This document shows, piece after piece, positions 18,835 through 26,606 of a DNA stretch of 64,000 nucleotides. Position 1 is the stretch's first letter. Each line of letters starts with the position of its first letter. The notes under the pieces were generated by a model. The model ran no database searches. It was not told the DNA's origin and saw only the letters and a program-made list of their open reading frames with translations. The position numbers and the translations under genes are program-made. Source of the stretch: Pseudomethylobacillus aquaticus (GTDB lineage: Bacteria; Pseudomonadota; Gammaproteobacteria; Burkholderiales; Methylophilaceae); assembly GCF_003730115.1 (NCBI RefSeq), contig NZ_RJVP01000004.1:1-64000 (forward strand). The letters run 5' to 3'.

Positions 18835-19061
18835 AATACTGCTCGATGAAAGAGATCAATGAATTGGTGAGGCAGCAACTGAAGAAAAACTGGTCATTTT
18901 CTCGAAAAGGCAAGCATGGCCGCCTGATGCCACCCGGAGGGACGCCGTTTATCGTTGTCCCAGGTACTCCTAGCGACAGGCGCGCTTTTCTGAATTTCCG
19001 GCAGTCTATAAGGAACCTGGAAAGTCATCTTTACTACGTGCAGTCCGCGCACTCACGCTAA
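18831..19061 (+). CDS. HicA-like small basic protein
   Basis: A 76-residue basic protein whose ATG overlaps the lipoprotein stop by 4 nt. The arrangement of a helix (INELVRQQLKKN), then FSRKGKHGRLMPP, a strand (PFIVVPGTP) and a second helix (RRAFLNFRQSIRNL) resembles the dsRBD-like HicA/YcfA fold of mRNA-interferase toxins. No HicB antitoxin gene is adjacent, so a toxin role is unproven. Confidence 0.6.
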   Translation: MKYCSMKEINELVRQQLKKNWSFSRKGKHGRLMPPGGTPFIVVPGTPSDRRAFLNFRQSIRNLESHLYYVQSAHSR

Positions 19062-19125
19062 ATCACGTTACGCGAAGTGCCCTTGGTTTCTAGCATGAGC
19101 AGCGTTTTCCATCGGAACGCTTACC

Positions 19126-19341
19126 ATGACAGAAATCGAACCTATCTCCATTTGCACATCACCTGACCGGCCACGGCACGGGCATCAAGAAATCGCTGAT
19201 CTGTTGGCTGCCGCGCTGCTGCGCCTTCGTGCCCGCCAATCGCGCGACATCCCCAAAAACAGCGAGCACGTTTGCCTTGGCTTCCCCGGCCAACAGCGCG
19301 TGAATGCGAACCCCGATCACAACAACGGAGTTCGCCCATGA
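19126..19341 (+). CDS. Small protein of the recombinase cassette
   Basis: A 71-residue protein of unknown function. Its SPDRPRHGHQEIADLLAAALLRLRAR segment looks like a helix and seems, as I recall, to recur in proteins encoded just before DUF2924 and serine recombinase genes. Its stop overlaps the DUF2924 start (ATGA). No good Shine-Dalgarno is seen before its ATG. Confidence 0.6.
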   Translation: MTEIEPISICTSPDRPRHGHQEIADLLAAALLRLRARQSRDIPKNSEHVCLGFPGQQRVNANPDHNNGVRP

Positions 19342-19811
19342 CAGCACACGCAACCTCACCCACGCCCGCCTCAGTCGCCGCCCGCGTCGCGGCTATTCCC
19401 CATCTTTCGATGGATGGTCTTTGGGCACTCTGGGACGACCATTTCGATGAACGGCCGAATCATCACCATCGGGTCTGGCTGGAAAGTCGCCTGGCCTACC
19501 GAATGCAGGAGTGCGCGTTTGGCGGTTTGAAACCGTCACTGCGCAAGAAGCTCGAGGAGGTTGGCGAAACCGGCATCTTGCCCAAGCAACTGCGCGGCGA
19601 TAGCCAACGCCTACTGCCCGGTACCGTCCTGACACGCATCTACGACGACATTGAACATCGTGTGCTGGTGCGCGGATCGAATGATTTTGAGTACCAGGGG
19701 CAACGCTTCAAGAGCCTGTCCGCTGTGGCCAAGCGCATCACAGGCAGCCATTGGTCAGGCCCGGTGTTCTTCGGTTTGAAGGCACCAGCTTCGAAGAAGG
19801 GGGCAGCATGA
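19338..19811 (+). CDS. DUF2924 protein, recombinase partner
   Basis: A 157-residue basic protein of the DUF2924 family: the central LWDDHFDERPNHHHRVWLESRLAYRMQE and the later PGTVLTRIYDDIEHRV, FEYQGQRFKSLSAVAKRITGSHWSGPVFFGL are typical. The family is nearly always encoded beside a phage serine recombinase, so an accessory or directionality role is plausible but unproven. It overlaps both neighbours by 4 nt. Confidence 0.82.
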   Translation: MTAHATSPTPASVAARVAAIPHLSMDGLWALWDDHFDERPNHHHRVWLESRLAYRMQECAFGGLKPSLRKKLEEVGETGILPKQLRGDSQRLLPGTVLTRIYDDIEHRVLVRGSNDFEYQGQRFKSLSAVAKRITGSHWSGPVFFGLKAPASKKGAA

Positions 19812-21220
19812 GCTCAGTGCGTCGAAACCAGATTCCCGCAGTCACGCCAAAGAAGCGCTGCGCCGTCTACACACGCAAGTCCACTGACGAAGGCCTCGAC
19901 CAGGAATACAACAGCCTCGAGGCACAGCGTGATGCGGGCTTGGCCTTCATTGCAAGCCAACGACATGAAGGCTGGATTGCCGTCGACGACGGATACGACG
20001 ACGGCGGCTACTCTGGCGGAAACATGGAACGGCCCGGGTTGCGCCGACTGATGATCGATATCGAGGCGGGGAAGATCGATACCGTGGTCGTCTACAAAAT
20101 CGACCGCCTCACGCGCAGCCTGCCGGACTTCGCAAAGCTGGTCGACGTTTTCGACCGCAACGGCGTCTCCTTTGTCGCGGTCACGCAGCAGTTCAACACC
20201 ACCACATCGATGGGGCGATTGACGCTCAACATCCTTTTGTCATTCGCGCAGTTCGAACGCGAAGTCACCGGCGAACGCATCCGCGACAAGATCGCCGCCA
20301 GCAAGGCCAAAGGCATGTGGATGGGCGGAGTCCCGCCCCTCGGATACGACGTGGTCGAACGCAAGCTCGTCATCAACGACCGTGAAGCTGCGCTGGTACG
20401 TGACATCTTCCGCCGCTACGCCGAGCATGGCTCGGCTGCGCGACTCGTCCGCGAACTGGATATCGAAGGGCATACCACCAAGGCATGGGTCACCCAGTCC
20501 GGCCGGGAGCGATTGGGGCGCAGCATCGATCAGCAGTACCTCTTTACCTTGCTGCGTAACCGCATTTACCTCGGTGAAATCTGCAATCACGAGAAGTGGT
20601 ACTCGGCCCAGCACGACCCCATCATTTCGCAAGAATTGTGGGACGCGGCACACGCCTTCATTGAGAGGCGAAAGCAGGCTCCGCGCGAACACCGAGCCAA
20701 GCATCCGGCACTGCTGGCGGGACTTCTGTTTGCACCGGATGGCCAACGGATGTTGCACTCCTTCGTCAAAAAGAAAAATGGTCGGCAGTACCGCTACTAC
20801 GTGCCTTACCTGCACAAGCGGCGCAACGCCGGTGCCAGCCTGGCTCCGCATACGCCGGACGTGGGCCACCTGCCAGCCGCCGAGATCGAAGATGCCGTGT
20901 TGGCGCAAATCCATGCTGCGCTCTCATCGCCGCAAATGCTGATTGCAGTGTGGAGATCCTGCCAGCAGCATCCGGCGGGGGCGACGCTGGACGAGGCACA
21001 GGTGGTGGTCGCCATGCAGCGCATCGGTGACGTGTGGTCGCAACTGTTCCCTGCCGAGCAGCAACGGATCACACGGCTGTTGATCGAACGCGTGCAACTA
21101 CACGGGCACGGCCTGGATATCGTTTGGCGAGAGGACGGTTGGATCGGATTCGGTGCGGACATCAGCACGCATCCCTTGATCGAAGAGTCCCAAGAGCGTG
21201 TCGAGGAGGCTTTGGCATGA
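19808..21220 (+). CDS. Large serine recombinase (probable phage integrase)
   Basis: A 470-residue site-specific recombinase. The N-terminal resolvase domain has the catalytic serine S25 in YTRKSTDE and further active-site residues in KIDRLTRS. The recombinase domain follows (GGVPPLGYDVVE, RLVRELDIEGHTT, LLRNRIYLGEI). The expected zinc-ribbon region (about 300-350) lacks the usual cysteine pairs. The start overlaps the DUF2924 stop (ATGA). No tyrosine integrase is present, so this is the best candidate for moving the prophage. Confidence 0.92.
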   Translation: MSSVRRNQIPAVTPKKRCAVYTRKSTDEGLDQEYNSLEAQRDAGLAFIASQRHEGWIAVDDGYDDGGYSGGNMERPGLRRLMIDIEAGKIDTVVVYKIDRLTRSLPDFAKLVDVFDRNGVSFVAVTQQFNTTTSMGRLTLNILLSFAQFEREVTGERIRDKIAASKAKGMWMGGVPPLGYDVVERKLVINDREAALVRDIFRRYAEHGSAARLVRELDIEGHTTKAWVTQSGRERLGRSIDQQYLFTLLRNRIYLGEICNHEKWYSAQHDPIISQELWDAAHAFIERRKQAPREHRAKHPALLAGLLFAPDGQRMLHSFVKKKNGRQYRYYVPYLHKRRNAGASLAPHTPDVGHLPAAEIEDAVLAQIHAALSSPQMLIAVWRSCQQHPAGATLDEAQVVVAMQRIGDVWSQLFPAEQQRITRLLIERVQLHGHGLDIVWREDGWIGFGADISTHPLIEESQERVEEALA

Positions 21221-21681
21221 ATGCCACGACCCACCCGCGCCAGCGCGCCGTCCGCATCGAGATCGGAGCCGAGGCGCGCAGTTATGTCAGCGAGGGGCAG
21301 CGGGTTACCTTGGTGCCCCTGACGATCAAGCGCCGCCAGAACCGGAAGCTGCTGATACCGCCAGCCCCCGAGATCGCGGACCGAATCGGTGGCTTCGATG
21401 TGCCGATGATCAAAACGCTGGGCAAGGCCTTCTACTGGAAGCGCTTGATCGACGATGGCACCTACTCCACGACAACGGACTTGGCGCACGCCATGAAAGT
21501 GGAACCGGGCTGGGCTGCCGAGGTCCTGCGCATGACCATGTTGGCCCCCGACATCGTGGAGGCGATATTCGAAGGACGTCAGCCACGCCACCTGAATCTG
21601 CACACCTTGCGTGGCCGCCAAGAGCAACTGCCGCGCGATTGGGCTGCGCAGCGTCGATTGCTCGGTTTCTCCGACGCCTGA
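21217..21681 (+). CDS. Recombinase-associated DNA-binding protein
   Basis: A 154-residue basic protein starting inside the recombinase stop (ATGA). The N-terminal half (IKRRQNRKLLIPP) is basic. The C-terminal half reads like a helix-turn-helix (LGKAFYWKRLIDDG, TTTDLAHAMKVEPGWAAEVLRMTML). It is the fourth gene of the overlapping cassette. It may act as a recombination directionality factor; that is inference from position. Confidence 0.7.
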   Translation: MNATTHPRQRAVRIEIGAEARSYVSEGQRVTLVPLTIKRRQNRKLLIPPAPEIADRIGGFDVPMIKTLGKAFYWKRLIDDGTYSTTTDLAHAMKVEPGWAAEVLRMTMLAPDIVEAIFEGRQPRHLNLHTLRGRQEQLPRDWAAQRRLLGFSDA

Positions 21682-21705
21682 TCTGCTTCCAGATACATCC
21701 GATGA

Positions 21706-21736
21706 CGGCGAGCCATGTGCTCGCCGTTTGCTTTTC
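21706..21736 (+). terminator. Terminator after the recombinase operon
   Basis: Stem CGGCGAGC / GCTCGCCG (21706-21713 with 21719-21726) over a 5-nt loop, followed by TTTGCTTTTC. Confidence 0.7.
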
Positions 21737-21749
21737 TGCACTGTGCCAT

Positions 21750-21804
21750 TGGCGAACCCGGAGTTCCGTCGTGGTTCGCCATTGCGTCCCTTAAAGGTTC
21801 GCCA
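21750..21804. repeat. Three GGTTCGCCA sites at 23-bp steps
   Basis: TGGCGAACC (21750-21758, inverted), GGTTCGCCA (21773-21781) and GGTTCGCCA (21796-21804) stand exactly 23 bp apart. They lie just before the gene for a helix-turn-helix protein at 21,856 and look like operator sites. A related GGTTCGCA cluster occurs at 30,282-30,332. Confidence 0.6.
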
Positions 21805-21855
21805 CCCGAAGTTTGGAATGACACCTGTTACTCAACAACGTCACAGGAGCATTCC

Positions 21856-22119
21856 ATGCAGACACCAACCAGCGGTATCCCCCGGTCGCCACAGCAGGCG
21901 ATCAACACCATGTCACCCGGTGATCGCCGCGTGCTCAACGAAAACGAGCTCGCGCAACGCTGGGGCGTTAGCCCCAAGACTTTGCAGCGCTGGCGCAGTG
22001 AGGGTCGCGGTCCACGCTACCTGAAGCTGTCCAAGCGTGTCGGCTACCCGGTCGACGCGATCCTCGAGTTTGAGCGCGAAGCGCTGCACGACTCGACATC
22101 CGAACGCGCGGCGGTTTGA
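21856..22119 (+). CDS. Helix-turn-helix regulator (AlpA/excisionase type)
   Basis: An 87-residue protein. LNENELAQRWGVSPKTLQRWRSEGRGPRYLKLSKRVGY is a MerR/AlpA-like winged helix-turn-helix near residues 25-65, as in phage excisionases and regulators. AGGAG lies 6 nt before the ATG. It begins a run of closely spaced early phage genes and is preceded by the GGTTCGCCA repeats, its possible targets. Confidence 0.78.
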   Translation: MQTPTSGIPRSPQQAINTMSPGDRRVLNENELAQRWGVSPKTLQRWRSEGRGPRYLKLSKRVGYPVDAILEFEREALHDSTSERAAV

Positions 22120-22130
22120 GGAGATATGCG

Positions 22131-22607
22131 ATGAATGACATCACCATCTTTCCTGCCGACATCGCCGAGATGTCGGTCAGCCAACTGGCCGCATTGCCGC
22201 CCGCGCAGAAACACGAGATCGACAAGAACCTCGATGCAGCCATCGACTGGCTGAAGAAGGCGCGCACCAAGTTCGATGCGGCACTGGATCAGTGCTACGG
22301 CGAGCAGGCACGGACCGCGCTGCGCGAATCCGGCCGTGACTTCGGCACCGCACACATCAGCGATGGCCCGCTGCACCTGAAGTTCGAGCTGCCCAAGAAG
22401 GTCAGCTGGGATCAGAAGCAACTGGCTGAGATCGCTGAGCGCATCGTCGCCTCAGGCGAGAAGGTCGAGGGTTACCTCGACATCAAGTTGTCCGTCTCCG
22501 AATCCCGCTTCACGAACTGGCCGCCTGCTTTGCAACAGCAGTTCGCCGCCGCTCGCACCGTGGATTCCGGCAAGCCGTCTTTCACCCTTTCCATCGATTC
22601 GGAGTAA
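22131..22607 (+). CDS. Early phage protein, unknown
   Basis: A 158-residue acidic protein, start chosen at the ATG with GAGGAG 7 nt upstream. It is helical, with an N-terminal coiled segment (AEMSVSQLAALPPAQKHEID, then LDAAIDWLKKARTKFDAAL). Position between a regulator and replication genes suggests an early function; some phages have a host-nuclease inhibitor here, but I cannot show this. Confidence 0.7.
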   Translation: MNDITIFPADIAEMSVSQLAALPPAQKHEIDKNLDAAIDWLKKARTKFDAALDQCYGEQARTALRESGRDFGTAHISDGPLHLKFELPKKVSWDQKQLAEIAERIVASGEKVEGYLDIKLSVSESRFTNWPPALQQQFAAARTVDSGKPSFTLSIDSE

Positions 22608-22612
22608 TGACC

Positions 22613-22894
22613 ATGAGCACCAATCTCATCGCCTCGCTGCGTAAACAGCTGCCGTCCATCTACGGCGAACACCTCCCTGACGAAATCCGGTATCGCCGCG
22701 CGGACGGTCAGGACGTCGTTGTCCCGCTCGAAGTCGCCACTGTGGACGAGCTGGCTTTTGCCATCCAGACAGCCAACGCGGAATCGCTGGCGCTCGGCCG
22801 CCGCCGCACCGCGCTGGAAGAACTCCACACCGAGGTGCGCAAACGTGCCGCGCGTGGAGCCGACCGTATCGCCGATGTGTCTTGGGAGGACTGA
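22613..22894 (+). CDS. Small early phage protein, unknown
   Basis: A 93-residue protein. I choose the ATG at 22,613 because GGAG is 8 nt upstream; the ATG at 22,607 would add two residues. The N-terminal SLRKQLPSIYGEHLPDEIRYRRADG and the alpha-helical middle (ESLALGRRRTALEELHTEVRKRAARG) show no motif I recognise. Confidence 0.65.
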   Translation: MSTNLIASLRKQLPSIYGEHLPDEIRYRRADGQDVVVPLEVATVDELAFAIQTANAESLALGRRRTALEELHTEVRKRAARGADRIADVSWED

Positions 22895-22896
22895 TC

Positions 22897-23655
22897 ATGA
22901 GCGCGATCATTCCCTTCCAGTTCGAAGCGCACGCCGTGCGCGTCCAGGTCGATGAACTCGGGCAGCCGTGGTTCAACGCCTCCGATGTCTGCGACGCCCT
23001 GGAGATGGGCAATCCGTCTCAGGCGATCAAGTCCCACGTCGATGCCGAGGATCTCCAGAAATTGGAGACCCTTACGGCGGGTGGCCGTCAACGCCAAAAC
23101 CACGTCAACGAGTCGGGGCTTTACGCCCTGATCCTCGGTAGCACCAAGGATGCCGCCAAGCGCTTCAAGCGCTGGATCACCGGTGAAGTGCTGCCTGCAA
23201 TCCGCAAGACAGGGGCGTATTCCGCCGCCACCACGATGGCTGCCTTGCCCGCACCGACCCAAGATCGCGTCACCGCCATCCTGCTGATCGGCGAAGCGGT
23301 CGCCAAGGTACCGGGCGTCAAGACCGGCATTGCAATGGCTGCCACGTTGACCTGCATTCAGGAAAACACCGGCCTGACCACGGAAGTGCTGCGCCGCGCT
23401 TTGCCTGCCGCCAACGAACCGATCTGCTCGCTCAACGCCACACAGCTTGGCAAATTGCTGAGTCGCTCAGCCAAAGCCACGAACCAGTTGCTGGCGTCCG
23501 GCGGCCTTCAGTTCCGCAACGACCGGGACGAGTGGGAGCTGACCGAGGCCGGTGAAGCATGGGCCGAAGCCATGCCGTACTCGCGCAACGGCCACAGCGG
23601 CTACCAGATCCTCTGGAATCCGGCGGTCGCGGAACAACTGAAGGAGGTGGCGTGA
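22897..23655 (+). CDS. BRO-N domain antirepressor-like protein
   Basis: A 252-residue phage regulator. Residues 1-105 form a BRO-N (KilA/antirepressor) domain: AVRVQVDELGQPWFNASDVCDALEM, then HVNESGLYALILGSTKDAAKRFKRWITGEVLPAIRKTG. The C-terminal part has a second DNA-binding look (LNATQLGKLLSRSAKATNQLLASGG). GGGAGGA precedes the ATG. Such proteins bind DNA or repressors and promote the lytic switch. Confidence 0.85.
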   Translation: MSAIIPFQFEAHAVRVQVDELGQPWFNASDVCDALEMGNPSQAIKSHVDAEDLQKLETLTAGGRQRQNHVNESGLYALILGSTKDAAKRFKRWITGEVLPAIRKTGAYSAATTMAALPAPTQDRVTAILLIGEAVAKVPGVKTGIAMAATLTCIQENTGLTTEVLRRALPAANEPICSLNATQLGKLLSRSAKATNQLLASGGLQFRNDRDEWELTEAGEAWAEAMPYSRNGHSGYQILWNPAVAEQLKEVA

Positions 23656-24515
23656 TGTCCCTCCCGATCATTTCCGCGCAGCAGCGCTTGGCCGAGCGCA
23701 AGGGTGTGAAGTTGCTGATGCTGGGCAAATCCGGCATCGGCAAGACCACCCGGCTCAAAGACCTCGACCCTGCCACCACCTTGTTCCTAGATATCGAGGC
23801 GGGCGATCTCGCCGTGGCCGATTGGCCGGGCGACACCATCCGACCGGCATCGTGGCCGGAAAGCCGCGACTTTTTCGTGTTCCTTGCAGGCCCGGACAAG
23901 TCACTGCCGCCGGAAAGCGCGTTTTCGCAGGCGCATTACGACCACGTCATCGAGAAATTTGGCGACCCGACGCAGCTCGACCGCTACCAGACCTTCTTCC
24001 TCGACTCGATCACGCAGTTGTCCCGGCAGTGCTTCGCGTGGTGCAAGACGCAACCCGGAGCCACCAGCGACCGTTCCGGCAAGCCAGATCTGCGCGCCGC
24101 ATATGGCCTGCTTGGCCAGGAAATGATCGGCGCACTGACTCATCTGCAGCACGCACGCGGCATGAACGTGGTGTTCGTCGCCATCCTCGACGAACGTCTC
24201 GATGACTACAACCGAAAGGTGTTCGTGCCGCAGATCGAAGGCAGCAAAACCAGCCTGGAGCTGCCCGGCATCGTCGACGAGGTCGTGACGCTGGCCGAGA
24301 TCAAGGCCGAGGACGGCAGTACCTACCGCGCCTTCGTCACGCACACCGTCAATCCCTACGGTTTCCCGGCCAAAGACCGCAGCGGTCGCCTCGACCTGCT
24401 GGAGCCGCCGCATCTCGGCGCACTGATCGCCAAGTGCGCAGGCCAGTCGCCATTGCCCATGCCCGGCAGCACCGGCACCCCCACTACAGCAAACACCACC
24501 GAATCCAAGGAGTAA
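23655..24515 (+). CDS. Phage RecA-like ATP-binding protein
   Basis: A 286-residue ATPase with Walker A GKSGIGKTT near residue 23, LFLDIEAGDL as a nucleotide-contact strand and FFLDSITQLS as Walker B. This matches the AAA_24-type phage proteins that accompany recombination or replication nucleases. The start overlaps the previous stop by one base, with AAGGAGG upstream. Its neighbours (unknown 209-residue protein, Cys-rich protein, Fe-S nuclease) make a phage recombination module likely. Confidence 0.82.
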   Translation: MSLPIISAQQRLAERKGVKLLMLGKSGIGKTTRLKDLDPATTLFLDIEAGDLAVADWPGDTIRPASWPESRDFFVFLAGPDKSLPPESAFSQAHYDHVIEKFGDPTQLDRYQTFFLDSITQLSRQCFAWCKTQPGATSDRSGKPDLRAAYGLLGQEMIGALTHLQHARGMNVVFVAILDERLDDYNRKVFVPQIEGSKTSLELPGIVDEVVTLAEIKAEDGSTYRAFVTHTVNPYGFPAKDRSGRLDLLEPPHLGALIAKCAGQSPLPMPGSTGTPTTANTTESKE

Positions 24516-24520
24516 TCGCC

Positions 24521-25150
24521 ATGTCTTCCAACTATTTTGACTTCCAAGATGCCGATCCTCAACAGTCGGGCTTTGACCTGATCCCCAAGGGGGCTGTCGT
24601 GCCAGTGCGCATGACCATCAAGCCCGGTGGTTATGACGATCCGGAACAAGGCTGGGGCGGCGGCTACGCCACCGAGTCCTTCGAAACCGGCTCTGTCTAC
24701 CTCGCCGCCGAGTTTGTCGTCACGGCGGGCGACCATGCCAAGCGCAAGATGTGGAGCAACATCGGCCTGCACTCCAAGAAGGGGCCGACCTGGGGTCAGA
24801 TGGGGCGCAGTTTTATCCGCGCCGCGCTCAACAGCGCCCGCAACGTCCATCCCCAGGACAACAGCCCGCAGGCCGCCGCCGCGCGCCGCATCCAGGGTTT
24901 TCATGAACTGGATGGCCTGGAGTTTCTGGCGCGCGTGGACATTGAGAAGGATGGCAAGGGCCAAGACCGGAACGTGGTCAAGATCGCGGTCGAGCCTGAT
25001 CACCCCGACTACGCAAAACTGATGGGCGTGCCGCCCAAGGCTCCGGGCAGTGGACATTCCGGCGCTCCGGCGCAGGCGGCTGCGCCTGCGTATCAGGCAC
25101 CGGCTCCACAACGCGCACCGGTGACCGGCAAGCCGTCGTGGGCACAGTGA
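24521..25150 (+). CDS. Probable phage recombination/ssDNA-binding accessory protein
   Basis: A 209-residue protein. Its beta-rich core (VPVRMTIKPGGYDD, VYLAAEFVVTAGDHAKRKMWSNIGL) resembles the DUF669-like single-strand binding proteins found beside this ATPase in other phages. The tail is Pro/Ala/Gln-rich, as in SSB C termini. Assignment is by layout and position, not by a clear motif. Confidence 0.6.
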   Translation: MSSNYFDFQDADPQQSGFDLIPKGAVVPVRMTIKPGGYDDPEQGWGGGYATESFETGSVYLAAEFVVTAGDHAKRKMWSNIGLHSKKGPTWGQMGRSFIRAALNSARNVHPQDNSPQAAAARRIQGFHELDGLEFLARVDIEKDGKGQDRNVVKIAVEPDHPDYAKLMGVPPKAPGSGHSGAPAQAAAPAYQAPAPQRAPVTGKPSWAQ

Positions 25151-25159
25151 GGGAGGCCA

Positions 25160-25648
25160 ATGAAATGCTGGGTCTGCAAACGACAGGCCCGGGGATTCGG
25201 CCACACCGACAACCGTCACGGTGTCGGCCATCCCCGGCGCTATCCCATCGACTGGGTGTTCTGCTCACAACGCTGCCAAAACGCGTTTCATGCGCTGTAC
25301 GGCAACTGGCTGCGGGTCAAGGAAGGTCGCGTCGACAGTACGGAGGTCGCCATGATCGATCCATCTGATGTCGAACTAGCCGCGATGAAGAAGTGCCTCA
25401 AGGCCTTCGGCGAGGCTGCGGGCGAGATTGGCTTCACCAAGCCGCTGGGCGACTACTCCGAAGCCGAGGCGCTGCAAGTGATCGACGCCATCGTCACTTG
25501 CTACACCGAGGCAATGGTCGCGCACCACGAGGCGAGCAAGTACCCACCGGTACGCGGCATGACGCCTGCGCCCGACCCTCTGGCCAACCCGTTCGCGGAT
25601 CTGGAGGACGACCTGCCCTGGGAAGAGCCGAAGGGGAAGAAGCCATGA
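25160..25648 (+). CDS. Cys/His-motif phage protein
   Basis: A 162-residue protein whose N terminus (CWVC near residue 3 and CSQRCQNAFH near residue 35) fits a zinc finger. The rest is acidic and helical, ending in a Pro-rich DDLPWEEPKGKKP tail like an SSB-type or beta-clamp contact motif. GGGAGG precedes the ATG. Its stop overlaps the nuclease start (ATGA). Confidence 0.65.
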   Translation: MKCWVCKRQARGFGHTDNRHGVGHPRRYPIDWVFCSQRCQNAFHALYGNWLRVKEGRVDSTEVAMIDPSDVELAAMKKCLKAFGEAAGEIGFTKPLGDYSEAEALQVIDAIVTCYTEAMVAHHEASKYPPVRGMTPAPDPLANPFADLEDDLPWEEPKGKKP

Positions 25649-26382
25649 TCGACTTCAACTCCTCATCGAGCATCTCGGGTCAGGTCACCGCCCTGGTGGA
25701 CACGGGCCTGCAGCAGGCTCGCGCCCGCCAGTCCGAGCGCCAGTACCTCGGGGCCTCGCGCCTCGGCGTGGCCTGCGAGCGAGCGCTGCAGTTCGAGTAC
25801 GCCAAGGAACCCATCGACCACGGGCGTGACACCCCGGGCCGAATGCTGCGGATCTTCGAACGCGGTCACGTCATGGAGGACTGCATGGTCGCGTGGCTTC
25901 GGGACGCGGGCTTTGACCTGCGCACCCGCAAGGCCGACGGCGAGCAGTTCGGTTTCTCGGTGGCCGATGGCCGCCTGCAGGGCCACATCGACGGCGTCAT
26001 CGTCGGCGGCCCCGATGGCTTCGCCTATCCCGTGCTCTGGGAATGTAAGTGTCTCGGCAACAAGTCCTGGAGCGATCTGGACAAGAAGGGCCTGACTCTC
26101 TCCAAGCCCGTCTACGCCGCGCAAGTGGCGATCTACCAAGCCTATCTCGAACTGCACGAGCACCCGGCGATCTTCACGGCACTCAACGCCGACACGATGG
26201 AGATCTACACCGAGCTCGTGCCCTTTGACGCAGCACTGGCCCAACGCATGTCGGATCGGGCGGTCAAGGTCATCACGGCGACCGAGGCGGGAGAGCTCCT
26301 GCCGCGCGCCTTCCATGACTCGACCCACTTTGAGTGCCGGATGTGCGCGTGGCAAGACCGCTGCTGGAGGACACAAGCATGA
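25645..26382 (+). CDS. Cas4/AddB-like PD-(D/E)XK nuclease with Fe-S cysteines
   Basis: A 245-residue nuclease. GHIDGVIVG gives the metal-binding aspartate and LWECKCLGNKSW the E-x-K pair of the PD-(D/E)XK fold. One cysteine near the N terminus (LGVACERALQFEY) and three near the end in C-x2-C-x5-C spacing (CRMCAWQDRC) match the 4Fe-4S cluster of Cas4, AddB and Dna2. It probably resects DNA ends in phage recombination, together with the ATPase two genes upstream. It overlaps both neighbours by 4 nt. Confidence 0.83.
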   Translation: MIDFNSSSSISGQVTALVDTGLQQARARQSERQYLGASRLGVACERALQFEYAKEPIDHGRDTPGRMLRIFERGHVMEDCMVAWLRDAGFDLRTRKADGEQFGFSVADGRLQGHIDGVIVGGPDGFAYPVLWECKCLGNKSWSDLDKKGLTLSKPVYAAQVAIYQAYLELHEHPAIFTALNADTMEIYTELVPFDAALAQRMSDRAVKVITATEAGELLPRAFHDSTHFECRMCAWQDRCWRTQA

Positions 26383-26606
26383 ATACCTCGAATTTGAATT
26401 ACGTACTGGGCGAGCAGCTGATCGACGTGCGCCAGGCTGCACTGATGTTCAATCTGCCGTCGTATTGGCTCTCTCAAGCCAAGGAGCGAAAGGAGCGTCG
26501 CATTCCGCATTACCGCGTCGGCAAACTGGTTCGCTTCAAACCCAACGAGCTGGAAGCCTGGATCGCTGCGCAGCAGACGTCACACGAGGGTGGTGCCGAT
26601 GCTTGA
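26379..26606 (+). CDS. Small helix-turn-helix (excisionase-like) protein
   Basis: A 75-residue protein with LIDVRQAALMFNLPSYWLSQAKERKERRIPHYRVGKLVRF, the DNA-binding helix-turn-helix plus wing of the excisionase/MerR type. Starts at an ATGA overlap with the nuclease gene and overlaps the primase gene by 8 nt. Residues 28-70 cover the whole fold. Confidence 0.75.
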   Translation: MNTSNLNYVLGEQLIDVRQAALMFNLPSYWLSQAKERKERRIPHYRVGKLVRFKPNELEAWIAAQQTSHEGGADA

